Source: Nitrospirota bacterium
Lineage (GTDB): Bacteria; JACPQY01
DNA: 42,575 nucleotides
NCBI GenBank assembly: GCA_016190245.1
Contig: JACPQY010000025.1
Coordinates: 1 to 42,575, forward strand
Reading direction: 5' to 3'
Under the pieces are notes generated by a model that ran no database searches, was not told where the DNA came from, and worked only from the letters and a program-made list of their open reading frames with translations. The position numbers and the translations under genes were made by a program. Shown here one piece after another: positions 1 through 10,923 of the stretch (position 1 is the stretch's first letter; each line of letters begins with the position of its first letter).

Positions 1-3000
1 CCGCCGGGTGGAGGGGGTGGCGGCGGGAGAAGCGTGTAGAAAGAAAGGGTGGTGGACGACGATGCGCCGAGCGCTTCGGTGGCCGAGAACACGAGCGTGT
101 GTGAAGTCGTGTTGAAAGTGGTCGGATCGAGGCTGAAAGTGTAAGGTGCCGATGTCCAGGTTTTCTGGAGGGCTCCATCCACGGTGAGGTCGACCGAGGT
201 GACGCCATTGGGGTCCGTCACGTCGGCCGTGACGGTGCGCGCGGCCGTGAGGACTTCACCCGAGGAAAGGCCGGTCACGGTGATTCGGGGCGGGAGGTTG
301 TAGGAGACGCTCGCGGCGGCGGTCATCTCTCCCTCGGCGATCGGCGTGTAGGCCGCGGCGGCAAACGAGTAGCCGACGCCCTCGGCAAGGGACGTGAACG
401 TGAGCGAGGTGGCTGTTGAAGACACGGGCGATGCGCCTTCGGGGAGGCCTGTGCCTTGGTAGGGCGCTTGACCATCCGTGTCCCAGTACACCCGGTAGCC
501 GAGCGCGCCTGTGACCGCCTGCCACGAAACGGTACAGGATGTCCCGCTCAGGGTGGCCTTGAAGTCCGATGGCGCCGGTGCCGGGAGCACGTTGAACGCC
601 ACCGTGGCGGTGGCGGTCTCAGCCGATGCCCCGGTCGCCGTGACGGCATAGGTGTGGGGTCCGAGAGCGGGGGCGAGGGCCAGGACGAGAGGGGATGCCG
701 TGGGGGGCATGTCGGTGTCGATGAGAAAAGCGCCTCCCTCTTCCACTCTGACGTGGATGCTCGCCCCCGAGGCGATGGCCGCCTGATCTATGAAATCGAT
801 CGTGAGCGCGGGACCGGTGCCGTCTCGGATATCCCCTATGGGTCCCTCCACGGTGAGGGTCACGGGGCCCAACGCGAGCGGCATCACTTTCACGAAAACC
901 GAGTCTTGCGCGCCGGCTCCGGCCTCGTCGGTGACGGCCACGATGATCGTGTGGGTGCCGACATCGAGGCGGCCCGGAGAAAAGGCGAACTCACGCTGGT
1001 CCGACGCCGGTTCTTGGGTGGCGACTTCCACGTCGTCCACGTGCCACGAAACGCGGGTGACGGGGTGAGTCCCCGGGAACACGACGGCGGTCAGGCTTGG
1101 CTCCTGTCCGTCCTGGACCTCAAGGGTGTGTGAGCCGACGAACGCGACGGACGGTGCTACCGTGAGCGGCTCGCCCGCCAGTTGGGCGGCCAGCCTGCCG
1201 AGCGCATCCGCCAGCGCACCGCGCCGCACCGGAAGAAAATAGCGGACGATGCGGCTTGAAGGGGGATCATCCGGTGAGAAGATGCCTCCCGTCTGTCCAC
1301 CGGCAAGGAAACCGGCAAGCGTGGTCAGATCGAGACCACCGGCGGGAACGGGCCCGGTGTGACACCCCGTGCAACGCTCCGCCTCGAAGAACGGTCGGAG
1401 AAGTTCCTCTTGATAGGTGACGTCGGGGGTCGCTTCAAGCAGGCCGATGGGGATGTCAGTTTCCTCGCAGAATGAAGTGGGGGGCGCGATGAGGCCTTTG
1501 GCTTGGACTTCAACCACGTAGCAGCGGCCGAGGGGGAGACTCTCGCGGGCGATGCCGTCTGCCTGTGGAATGAGGATGCGCGTATCCTGCTCCAGCGGAT
1601 CGGGGGAGAGGACATAGCTGCTCGGACCATCCGATAGGATTTCGAGCTCGGTGATGGACAGGGGGCGGCCCTCGGCGTCGGTCAAGTCGATCCGCCAGAG
1701 GCCTTCCGATGTGATGGGGGTCGAACGGGCGGCCAGGGTGGGGGCGTCGCCGGTCTCGACGACCTGGCCATTGGCCGCCAGCGAGGCCTGCCAACCGCGG
1801 CCGGGGGATTGAGTGAACCTGAGGGTGAGCGCGTCATTCTGGATCGAGACCTGGACGAGCGGCGAGGGTCGGCTCACCCGGATGGGGAGGTCGGCGATCG
1901 GGGAGCCGTCCGGTCCCGCACTCGCGCGGGAAGGGCTCGCCATCCGTGGTCTCGCTGGGGGCGCGAGTACAGGGCCGTCCGGGCCCGTGACTGTGAACGT
2001 GCGCAGGGCCTCGGGCGCGGGAGTGAGGCTCGTGGGTGGGAGTGATTGGGTCGCGAGATCGGCCGTCAGGAGAATGCTCTTCGGCCGGAAGGCTGGGGCG
2101 CTGATCGAGAGGACGAAGGGGTCGTCCGCTCCCGCGAGACGCAGGAGCGTGAGATCGAACGATCCGTCCTCGCGGGAGGTCGCGGCGGGACCGGACCCAT
2201 CGGCGCCCTGGAGCGAGATGAGACCGGAGGCGACGGCCCGGCGCTGCAGATCGACGAGGCTGCCGGACACTTTCAGGGGGACAGCGTCGCGGTAACTGAC
2301 CACGTAGGGGAAGGGGCCGGGGACGAGAGCGGGGTTTTCGTCGCCCGTCGCATAGGCGCCGTCCGGCCCGAACAGATTCGTCCCGACGCAGCCGCTGCAG
2401 GTCTCGCCCCAAGGATAACGGGGATTGCGGGTAAGTTCGCCCGGGGCCTCTTTCCACTCGCCGTCTTGGAGATAGAGAAGGGCGAGGCTCGCCGGTTCCA
2501 CGGAGAGACCCTCCAGCATGCCGGAGGGCACGAACACGGCGATGCCTTTGCTGCCCTGGGGGAGGTTCACGGGAGGTGCGCGGGCGGGCGAGGCCCGTCG
2601 GTGGGCGGGCGCGTCCCCGTACCCGCCTGTCCGCCACGGGCGGATGGCGCGGGCAGGTGCAGTGGGCTTGGCCCATCCGCCTCGGCGGACACGGGGCGCT
2701 GCGGCGTGAGCTGTGATGGCCGAGATTTCCAGGTGTTGCCCGCCGATGACATAACCGTGGTCTATGAGTCCCGAGACATCCGGTCCGATCGGGGCGATGT
2801 CGATCGGCGTGTTGCGCGGCAGGTCCAGACCGGCCAGGAGGCTCGTGGCGCCGCTGGATTCCAGCAGGGCGTTCGCTTCGTCGAGGATGAAGGTTGTGCG
2901 CTTGTCGGCATCGAGCGTGACCGAGTAATCGCTCGCTGGGGCAGCGTCATGGTTCGGCAGCCGGATGAGCTTGGGCAGGTAGCCGGCCGAGGAGATTTCG

Positions 3001-3320
3001 ATGGGGAGGGCGGCGGAGTCGGGAGGCAGATGGATCAGACCGCGCGGGTCGGATGCGAAGCAGTCCTCTCGATGGGGGCGGCGGACGCACGCGCGAACGT
3101 TGGGCAGGAGGATCCGGCCGCTCTCGTTGCGACCGGTGACGAGGATCTCCAGGCGGGATTCCAGGGAGGCATCGGAAACGCAGCCGCTGTTCCTGGAGCA
3201 GGTCACGAGAACGAGCGGAAAGGCGACGATCGACAGGATGGCGAGTGACCCGCTTTCTGACGGAGCCGGTGCTCGTCGATATCTCCCCTCCCCAACGGGT
3301 GGGAGAGGAATATGCCCCAT
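1..3320 (-). CDS. Heme-bearing multidomain surface lipoprotein, 3' end outside the window
   Basis: The minus-strand frame stays open from ATG at 3320 to the window edge (about 1106 codons), so the C-terminus is missing. The start is supported by GGAGG five bases upstream. The first ~27 residues are unusual and rich in Pro/Arg. A hydrophobic stretch ending VLVTCSRN follows, a plausible lipoprotein signal with lipobox Cys. The middle holds beta-rich segments and a CSGC pair. A c-type heme motif ERCTGCHTG lies at 1359-1373 (first Cys near residue 650), followed by Ig-like segments (for example GPHTYAVTATGASAETATAT) and an FN3-like segment (SGTSCTVSWQAVTGALGYRVY) near the edge. The likely place is the outer surface or periplasm, with one covalent heme. 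I do not recognise a named family. It is encoded downstream of recG on the same strand after a 211-base gap that carries a possible promoter. Confidence 0.75.
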   Translation of the reverse strand, partial: MGHIPLPPVGEGRYRRAPAPSESGSLAILSIVAFPLVLVTCSRNSGCVSDASLESRLEILVTGRNESGRILLPNVRACVRRPHREDCFASDPRGLIHLPPDSAALPIEISSAGYLPKLIRLPNHDAAPASDYSVTLDADKRTTFILDEANALLESSGATSLLAGLDLPRNTPIDIAPIGPDVSGLIDHGYVIGGQHLEISAITAHAAAPRVRRGGWAKPTAPARAIRPWRTGGYGDAPAHRRASPARAPPVNLPQGSKGIAVFVPSGMLEGLSVEPASLALLYLQDGEWKEAPGELTRNPRYPWGETCSGCVGTNLFGPDGAYATGDENPALVPGPFPYVVSYRDAVPLKVSGSLVDLQRRAVASGLISLQGADGSGPAATSREDGSFDLTLLRLAGADDPFVLSISAPAFRPKSILLTADLATQSLPPTSLTPAPEALRTFTVTGPDGPVLAPPARPRMASPSRASAGPDGSPIADLPIRVSRPSPLVQVSIQNDALTLRFTQSPGRGWQASLAANGQVVETGDAPTLAARSTPITSEGLWRIDLTDAEGRPLSITELEILSDGPSSYVLSPDPLEQDTRILIPQADGIARESLPLGRCYVVEVQAKGLIAPPTSFCEETDIPIGLLEATPDVTYQEELLRPFFEAERCTGCHTGPVPAGGLDLTTLAGFLAGGQTGGIFSPDDPPSSRIVRYFLPVRRGALADALGRLAAQLAGEPLTVAPSVAFVGSHTLEVQDGQEPSLTAVVFPGTHPVTRVSWHVDDVEVATQEPASDQREFAFSPGRLDVGTHTIIVAVTDEAGAGAQDSVFVKVMPLALGPVTLTVEGPIGDIRDGTGPALTIDFIDQAAIASGASIHVRVEEGGAFLIDTDMPPTASPLVLALAPALGPHTYAVTATGASAETATATVAFNVLPAPAPSDFKATLSGTSCTVSWQAVTGALGYRVYWDTDGQAPYQGTGLPEGASPVSSTATSLTFTSLAEGVGYSFAAAAYTPIAEGEMTAAASVSYNLPPRITVTGLSSGEVLTAARTVTADVTDPNGVTSVDLTVDGALQKTWTSAPYTFSLDPTTFNTTSHTLVFSATEALGASSSTTLSFYTLLPPPPPPPG
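2627..2693. repeat. REP-like paired palindromes inside the lipoprotein gene
   Basis: Two GC palindromes, TCCGCC-N3-GGCGGA at 2630-2644 and TCCGCCTCGGCGGA at 2676-2689, face each other as larger inverted copies (TGTCCGCC...GGCGGATGG). They lie in coding sequence. The reading frame passes through them and encodes a low-complexity Arg/Pro/Ala/Gly stretch of about 50 residues unlike the flanking beta-rich protein. This looks like an in-frame insertion of a REP-like element. Family assignment is inference. Confidence 0.5.
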
Positions 3321-3412
3321 GCTCGCCTCCGCTCACCGCCGCTCGCCCGCCAAGGCGCGGGGCCTTGCGGGCCCCTTGACGTCCCCCACCTGGCGGAGGC
3401 TCTACTCTTTCC

Positions 3413-3443
3413 ACACTAGCCCATGTGGTAGGGGGGGTGTCAA
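3413..3443 (-). promoter_or_regulatory. Possible sigma-70 promoter for the heme lipoprotein gene
   Basis: On the minus strand TTGACA (3443-3438) is followed after 18-19 bases by CTAGTG/TAGTGT. The -35 is perfect, the -10 weak. It sits about 90 bases before the ATG at 3320. Between them is a GC-rich hairpin of the form GGGGCC-loop-GGCCCC. No experimental support; confidence is limited by the poor -10. Confidence 0.35.
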
Positions 3444-3531
3444 GCGGAATGCAGCGCCCTCCGCGCGCGCAGGGCGGGGCGGGCCGCGTGCGAGCCGCCG
3501 GACCCAAGCCGCGGCCGGCGTCGGGGGTAGG

Positions 3532-5667
3532 CTACGCGATGGAGCCGAGTTCGAGGCGGCCGTGCCAGCGGGCGACGAGTCTCTCTCGCGTGAAGCGGTG
3601 CTCGGGACGCGCGAGCGCGGGGTCGGTCGCCAGGACGCGACGGGCCCACTCCTGGGAGCGGCGAAGCAGCGCGGTGTCTTCGATGAGATTGCCGAGGTGG
3701 AAATCCGGGTAGCCGGACTGCCGTAGGCCGAGAAACTCGCCCGGGCCGCGGATCCGAAGGTCCTCCTCGGCGATCCGGAATCCGTCCTGCGTCTCCACCA
3801 TCGCCTTGAGCCGCTGCGCGGCCTCCGGACCGGCTTCTTTGCCCACGATGAGCAGACACGTGGAAGACTCCGCGCCGCGCCCCACGCGGCCTCGGAGCTG
3901 ATGGAGCTGGGCCAGCCCGAACCGCTCGGCGTGCTCCACCACCATGAGCGTGGCGTTGGGCACATCAATGCCCACTTCGATGACGGTCGTGGCGACGAGG
4001 ATCTGGATCGCGCCATCGCGGAAGGAGCGCATCACGGCGTCCTTCTCCTCGGCCTTCATGCGGCCGTGCATGAGGCCGACCTTGAGGTGGGGAAAGATCC
4101 GGGTCCGAAACTCCTCGGCCATCTGTTTGGCGTTTTTCAGATAGACCTTTTCCGAATCCTCGACGAGCGGGTACACCAGGAAGGCCTGGCGGCCCTTGCC
4201 CACCTCGTCGTTTACGAACGTGTAGAACCGGGCGCGCCGGCCGTCCGGGACGATGCGCGTGACGATCGGTTTGCGGCCGGGCGGCATCTCATCGAGCGTG
4301 CTCACATCGAGGTCGCCATAGAGCGTCATCGCGAGTGTCCGCGGGATCGGCGTCGCGCTCATGATGAGGACGTGGGGCTGGACGCCTTTTCGGAGGAGCT
4401 CGGCGCGCTGGGCCACGCCGAAGCGATGCTGCTCGTCCACGACGATGAGTCCCAGCCGGTTGAAGGCCACCGCCTTTTCGATGAGTGCATGCGTGCCGAT
4501 GAGCGTGTGGACTTCGCCGGACCGAGCCGCTTCAAGGATTTCTTGACGCTCCACCGTGGACGTGCCGCTTGTCAGCAAGGCGACCTGGGTGTTTGTCTTT
4601 TCCGCCCACGTGCCGAGGGTTCGGTGATGTTGTTCGGCGAGGATCTCGGTGGGGGCCATGAAGGCGGTTTGGAAGTCGTTGTCTGCCGCGCGCAGCGCGG
4701 CGAGGAAGGCCACAATGGTCTTGCCGCTGCCCACGTCGCCTTGGAGGAGACGGTTCATGGGCCGCGGGCGGGCAAGATCGGTCAGGATTTCGGCGAGGGC
4801 GCGCTCCTGTGCCCCCGTGAGGCTGAAGTCCAATGCCTTTCGCAGGAGGTCGCCGCGCCCCCCGGGTTTGGTCATGGCGTGCCCTGCGGCCGCATCGGAG
4901 GCTCGCCGGCGAAGCAACAAACCCAGCGAGAGGAGAAAGAACTCTTCGAGGATGATCCGCTCCTGGGCGGGCGTCCGTCGGGCGAAGAGGATTTGCGGGT
5001 TACGATCAGGAGGGGGGAAATGGGTCTCCTCAACGGCCTGGGGGAGTGGCATGGGGGCTTCGCGCTGCAGCGTGGGCGGGAGCGCGGAGCGCAGTTCGGT
5101 CTTCGCCAGATCGAGGGCCGCGCGGAGGATGGTGCGCAGTCGGCGCGTGGGGATGCCGCCGATCTCGGAATACACGGGCACGATCCGGCCGTAGTGCAGC
5201 GAGGTGGTTGCGGGCACTTGCGGGCCCGGCCCCGCCTCGGGGAGCCACTCGACCTCCGGATGGAGGATTTCCATCTGCCCGCGGTAGGCCTGGGCCGTTC
5301 CGGTGAGCACGACGCGGAATCCCGCGCGGAAGAGGCGTTCGTACCCGGCGCGGAAGTGGAACCACCGGCAGGTGAGATGGCCCGTCCCGTCGGTCAACGT
5401 CACTTCCAGGAGTTGCCGGCGACCCGCCGTGAGGCGCAGACGGGAGCCGACCACGCGACCGGTCGTGGTGACTGTTTCACCGGGCCGGATGTTTCGGAAT
5501 GTGGTCACCGAGCGCCGGTCCTCGTAGGTTCGCGGGAAGAAACAGACGAGGTCTTCGAGCGTGCGGATGCCGGCGGCCTCGAGGGCGGCGCCGATCTTGG
5601 GTCCCACGCCCTTGACGTAGCGGACGGGCCGTTGGAGGACGGGCTCGCGATTCGGTGCCGCGATCAT
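3532..5667 (-). CDS. recG: ATP-dependent DNA helicase RecG
   Basis: RecG is a monomeric superfamily-2 branch-migration helicase that regresses stalled forks and processes Holliday junctions. The N-terminus RYVKGVGPKIGAALEAAGI is the usual RecG helix-hairpin-helix-like start, followed by an OB-fold wedge (VTTTGRVVGSRLRL...). The helicase core shows Walker A GDVGSGKT, the DEQH box (VVDEQHRFG), SATPIPRT and the motif VI region QLHQLRGRVGRG. Length 711 aa, near the family norm. I chose ATG 5667 because it gives the normal N-terminus; an in-frame ATG at 5718 would add 17 residues encoded by the inverted repeat that fills the gap to greA. Last gene of the pyrR-to-recG minus-strand run, though the repeat may separate its expression from greA. 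Confidence 0.95.
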   Translation of the reverse strand: MIAAPNREPVLQRPVRYVKGVGPKIGAALEAAGIRTLEDLVCFFPRTYEDRRSVTTFRNIRPGETVTTTGRVVGSRLRLTAGRRQLLEVTLTDGTGHLTCRWFHFRAGYERLFRAGFRVVLTGTAQAYRGQMEILHPEVEWLPEAGPGPQVPATTSLHYGRIVPVYSEIGGIPTRRLRTILRAALDLAKTELRSALPPTLQREAPMPLPQAVEETHFPPPDRNPQILFARRTPAQERIILEEFFLLSLGLLLRRRASDAAAGHAMTKPGGRGDLLRKALDFSLTGAQERALAEILTDLARPRPMNRLLQGDVGSGKTIVAFLAALRAADNDFQTAFMAPTEILAEQHHRTLGTWAEKTNTQVALLTSGTSTVERQEILEAARSGEVHTLIGTHALIEKAVAFNRLGLIVVDEQHRFGVAQRAELLRKGVQPHVLIMSATPIPRTLAMTLYGDLDVSTLDEMPPGRKPIVTRIVPDGRRARFYTFVNDEVGKGRQAFLVYPLVEDSEKVYLKNAKQMAEEFRTRIFPHLKVGLMHGRMKAEEKDAVMRSFRDGAIQILVATTVIEVGIDVPNATLMVVEHAERFGLAQLHQLRGRVGRGAESSTCLLIVGKEAGPEAAQRLKAMVETQDGFRIAEEDLRIRGPGEFLGLRQSGYPDFHLGNLIEDTALLRRSQEWARRVLATDPALARPEHRFTRERLVARWHGRLELGSIA

Positions 5668-5753
5668 GGGGTCAAGTCTTGACTTGACACAGGTTGGGGG
5701 TGGTCCGGTTGGCCGCATACGCGCTAGCTTGTGTCAAGTCAAGACTTGACCCC
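5668..5753. repeat. Perfect 24-bp inverted repeat filling the greA-recG gap
   Basis: Arms at 5668-5691 and 5730-5753 are perfect reverse complements separated by 38 bases. Each arm is itself palindromic: GTCAAGTC-TT-GACTTGAC. The element ends directly at the recG ATG and begins six bases from the greA stop, so it occupies the whole intergenic gap and leaves recG without a visible Shine-Dalgarno. It resembles REP/MITE-type elements; whether it moves or terminates transcription cannot be told from sequence. Confidence 0.8.
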
Positions 5754-5759
5754 AACGCG

Positions 5760-6236
5760 TCACGCCGATTCGATCGAAACGATCCTGAATTCCTTGAATC
5801 CGCTGGGGGCGTCCACTTCAAAAATCTCTCCCACCTTCTTGCCGAGCATCGCCTTGGCGAGGGGAGCCTGTACGGAAATCAGCCCCTCCTTCGCGTTGCT
5901 CTCCTCCGGGCCGACGAGGAGGTAGCGCGAGGTTTTGCTCGTGGTCGTGTCCTGGACCGTCACCGCGCAGCCGAAGACGGCGATGTCCGTTCTCGCGGAG
6001 GACGGATTGATCACTTCCGCCCGCGCGAGCTTGTCCTCCAATTCGGCGATTCGGCCTTCTACCCACCCCTGCCGTTCCTTGGCGGCCTCGAACTCGGCAT
6101 TCTCGGAGATGTCGCCATGGGAGCGGGCATCCTGGAGCTGCTGGATCACCTTCGGCCGTTGCTCGGTCTTGAAGTGCGCCAGCTCCGCCTCGACCTTCTT
6201 CTTGCCCGCGGGGGTCATCGGAATACGATCCGACAT
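5760..6236 (-). CDS. greA: Transcription elongation factor GreA
   Basis: GreA rescues backtracked RNA polymerase by inserting its coiled coil into the secondary channel and stimulating transcript cleavage. The 158-aa protein starts MSDRIPMTPAGKKKVEAEL. It has the N-terminal coiled coil with the acidic tip region (RSHGDISENAEFEAAKERQ) and ends with the FKBP-like C-terminal domain (LGKKVGEIFEVDAPSGFKEF). Start at 6236 chosen by homology; an upstream in-frame start near 6302 would encode sequence from the adjacent repeat. It lies downstream of carB, as in several deltaproteobacterial pyrimidine operons. Confidence 0.95.
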   Translation of the reverse strand: MSDRIPMTPAGKKKVEAELAHFKTEQRPKVIQQLQDARSHGDISENAEFEAAKERQGWVEGRIAELEDKLARAEVINPSSARTDIAVFGCAVTVQDTTTSKTSRYLLVGPEESNAKEGLISVQAPLAKAMLGKKVGEIFEVDAPSGFKEFRIVSIESA

Positions 6237-6289
6237 GGGTCCTACCTTACCAAGAAAGAGCGGGGGTGCAAGGCGGCTGAGGTTGGGTC

Positions 6290-6347
6290 CGTAGGGACGC
6301 ATGCTGATGCGTCCGTCAGGCCGGACCGATGAGAATCGGCCCCTACG
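6290..6347. repeat. Cruciform-type repeat between carB and greA
   Basis: An outer stem CGTAGGG/CCCTACG (6290-6296 and 6341-6347) encloses two hairpins: GACGCAT-loop-ATGCGTC (6296-6313) and CCGAT-GAGA-ATCGG (6326-6339). Such GTAGGG...CCCTAC cloverleaf elements resemble dispersed intergenic palindromes known in many large bacterial genomes; mobility is inferred. It lies in the 193-base gap between carB and greA. Confidence 0.65.
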
Positions 6348-6429
6348 AAAACGGTGCGCCCCACGTGCGCGGCGTGGTCCCTCCGGTGGCCGGGTGATAC
6401 GCCCGGGGGCGGTGGAGGGGTGTCCTCGG

Positions 6430-8988
<2,559 letters not shown>

Positions 8989-8994
8989 GGTGAC

Positions 8995-9669
8995 CTACCG
9001 TTCGCGCATCACCTCGAGCTCGTATTCCTTCCAGCCGATCACGGATTCCTCGACGAGCACCTTGTGCACGGGGCTGAGGGCGAGGGCGGAGTCGAGGGCC
9101 CGCACCAGTTCTTTCTTGTTTCGGGCGATTCCGCCGCCGGTGCCTCCGAGGGTGAAAGACGGGCGGAGGATGAGGGGATAGCCCACCTCGGCGGCGAAGT
9201 GGAGGCCCTCCTCCACGGAGGAGACATAGCCGCTGCGGGGCACTTCGAGGCCGATGTTGGCCATCGCCTGTTTGAAGAGATCGCGATCCTCGGCCTTGCG
9301 GATGGATTCGGGCCGGGCGCCGATGATCTCGGCACCGCACGCCTGGGGCGTGCCCATCTCCACGAGCTCCATTGTGAGGTTGAGGGCCGTCTGCCCGCCG
9401 AGCGTCGGCAGGATCGCCTGAGGCCGCTCCTTTTCGATGATTCTGGCCACGAGCGGCGCGACGAGCGGCTCCACGTATGTCCGGTCCGCCGTTTCGGGAT
9501 CGGTCATGATCGTGGCGGGATTCGAGTTGACGAGGATGATCTTGTAGCCTTCCTTGCGGAGCACTTTGCACGCCTGGGTTCCGGAGTAGTCGAACTCGCA
9601 GGCCTGCCCGATCACGATCGGCCCGGAGCCGATGATCAGGATGCTTTCGATGTCGGTGCGCTTAGGCAT
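8995..9669 (-). CDS. carB: Carbamoyl-phosphate synthase large subunit, N-terminal 224 codons before an in-frame TAG
   Basis: The fragment starts [20 protein letters not shown] and has the typical ATP-binding start ([34 protein letters not shown]) and the ATP-grasp glycine loop ([17 protein letters not shown]). It ends [13 protein letters not shown] followed by TAG at 8997-8995. In other CarB proteins the equivalent position is an ordinary residue in MRDxxDNVVIVCSIEN. Natural split CarB proteins known from some thermophiles break between the two synthetase halves, not inside the first ATP-grasp. A nonsense mutation, sequencing or assembly error, or readthrough are all possible. carA lies 81 bases upstream. 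Confidence 0.9.
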   Translation of the reverse strand: MPKRTDIESILIIGSGPIVIGQACEFDYSGTQACKVLRKEGYKIILVNSNPATIMTDPETADRTYVEPLVAPLVARIIEKERPQAILPTLGGQTALNLTMELVEMGTPQACGAEIIGARPESIRKAEDRDLFKQAMANIGLEVPRSGYVSSVEEGLHFAAEVGYPLILRPSFTLGGTGGGIARNKKELVRALDSALALSPVHKVLVEESVIGWKEYELEVMRER

Positions 9670-9750
9670 GGGGGCTCGTGCTCAGGGGTGTTCCACGCGG
9701 ACGCTTGACGCCGCGGCAATCCCCCGGCGTTACCGGCTGGAGGGCCTCCC

Positions 9751-10908
9751 TCACGAGGCGCCATCTTTCATCAAGTTCATGAATCTGTCGAACAAGTATC
9801 TCGCATCGTGGGGTCCCGGTGAGGCCTCGGGGTGGTATTGGACCGAGAAGACGGGCAACTCGAGATGGCGCATGCCTTCCACGGTCCCGTCGTTGAGATT
9901 CTTGTGAGTCCACTTGAGACCCTTGGCCAGACCGGCGCCGCCGTCCCCTATCGTGGCGGGGTCCACGGCAAATCCGTGGTTCTGGCTCGTGATCTCGATC
10001 TTGCCGGTTTCCATGTCCATCACCGGATGGTTGGCGCCATGGTGGCCGAATTTCAGTTTGAACGTGCGCGCGCCCATCGCGAGGGCGAGGAGCTGATGCC
10101 CCAGGCAGATGCCGAAGATCGGTTTCTTGCCGAGGAGCTTGCGGATGTTCTCGATGGCATACGTGACGGCCTGGGGGTCGCCCGGCCCATTGGAAAGAAA
10201 GATGCCGTGCGGGTTCGCTTCGAGGACCGCTTCCGCCGGTGTGGTGGCGGGCAGAACGGTGACTTCGCACCCGGCGTGGGCCAGCATCCGGAGGATGTTG
10301 AACTTGATGCCGTAGTCGAAGGCCGCTACGCGGAAGCGCGGCGAGGAGGCCGGGCTGGCGCCGGAGAGATTTCCCTTCCAGACGTACGCGTCCGGACACG
10401 TGACCGACTTCACCCAGTCCGCGCCGACCATTTTCGGGAGTGATTTCGCCTTCTCTACCAATTTCCTCGGATCGAGCGTGCGTGTGGAGATGAGGCCCTG
10501 CATGGAGCCGCAGTCGCGGAGGCGGCGGACGAGGGCGCGCGTGTCGAGGCCGTAGATGCCCACGATGCCCCATCGGCGGAGGTACGCCCCGAGGGATTGG
10601 GTTGAGCGAAAGTTGCTGGGGGCGTCCCAGTATTCCTTGACGATGAACCCGCCCGCGTGGGGCCGGGCCGATTCGACGTCCTCCGTGTTCACGCCGTAGT
10701 TGCCGATTTCAGGATAGGTCATGACCACGAGTTGGCCCTTGTACGAGGGATCGGTGAGGATTTCCTGGTAGCCGGTCATGGCGGTGTTGAAGACGACTTC
10801 ACCGCCGCTCTCGCCTTCGTCACCGAAATGGAGGCCCGGGTACGCAGCGCCATCTTCGAGGGCGAGGAGGGCCGGGAGGCCGAGGGTGGGTTTGCCGTTT
10901 CGGGTCAT
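9751..10908 (-). CDS. carA: Carbamoyl-phosphate synthase small (glutaminase) subunit
   Basis: CarA hydrolyses glutamine and channels ammonia to CarB. The 385-aa protein has the N-terminal CPSase domain ([35 protein letters not shown]) and a class I glutamine amidotransferase domain with the nucleophile elbow GICLGHQ, then [10 protein letters not shown] and the His-Glu pair in [12 protein letters not shown]. It follows pyrC by 15 bases and precedes carB by 81, consistent with one pyrimidine operon. Length and motifs are normal. Confidence 0.96.
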   Translation of the reverse strand: MTRNGKPTLGLPALLALEDGAAYPGLHFGDEGESGGEVVFNTAMTGYQEILTDPSYKGQLVVMTYPEIGNYGVNTEDVESARPHAGGFIVKEYWDAPSNFRSTQSLGAYLRRWGIVGIYGLDTRALVRRLRDCGSMQGLISTRTLDPRKLVEKAKSLPKMVGADWVKSVTCPDAYVWKGNLSGASPASSPRFRVAAFDYGIKFNILRMLAHAGCEVTVLPATTPAEAVLEANPHGIFLSNGPGDPQAVTYAIENIRKLLGKKPIFGICLGHQLLALAMGARTFKLKFGHHGANHPVMDMETGKIEITSQNHGFAVDPATIGDGGAGLAKGLKWTHKNLNDGTVEGMRHLELPVFSVQYHPEASPGPHDARYLFDRFMNLMKDGAS

Positions 10909-10923
10909 GGGGTTTCCGTTTCT

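Noticed and set aside
2046-3248. Long plus-strand open frame opposite the heme lipoprotein gene
   Set aside because: Antisense to a frame with clear signal, heme and Ig-like sequence; its own translation is compositionally random.
3901-5682. 593-codon plus-strand open frame opposite recG
   Set aside because: Mirror of GC-rich recG codons; no domains, while the minus strand encodes a full RecG.
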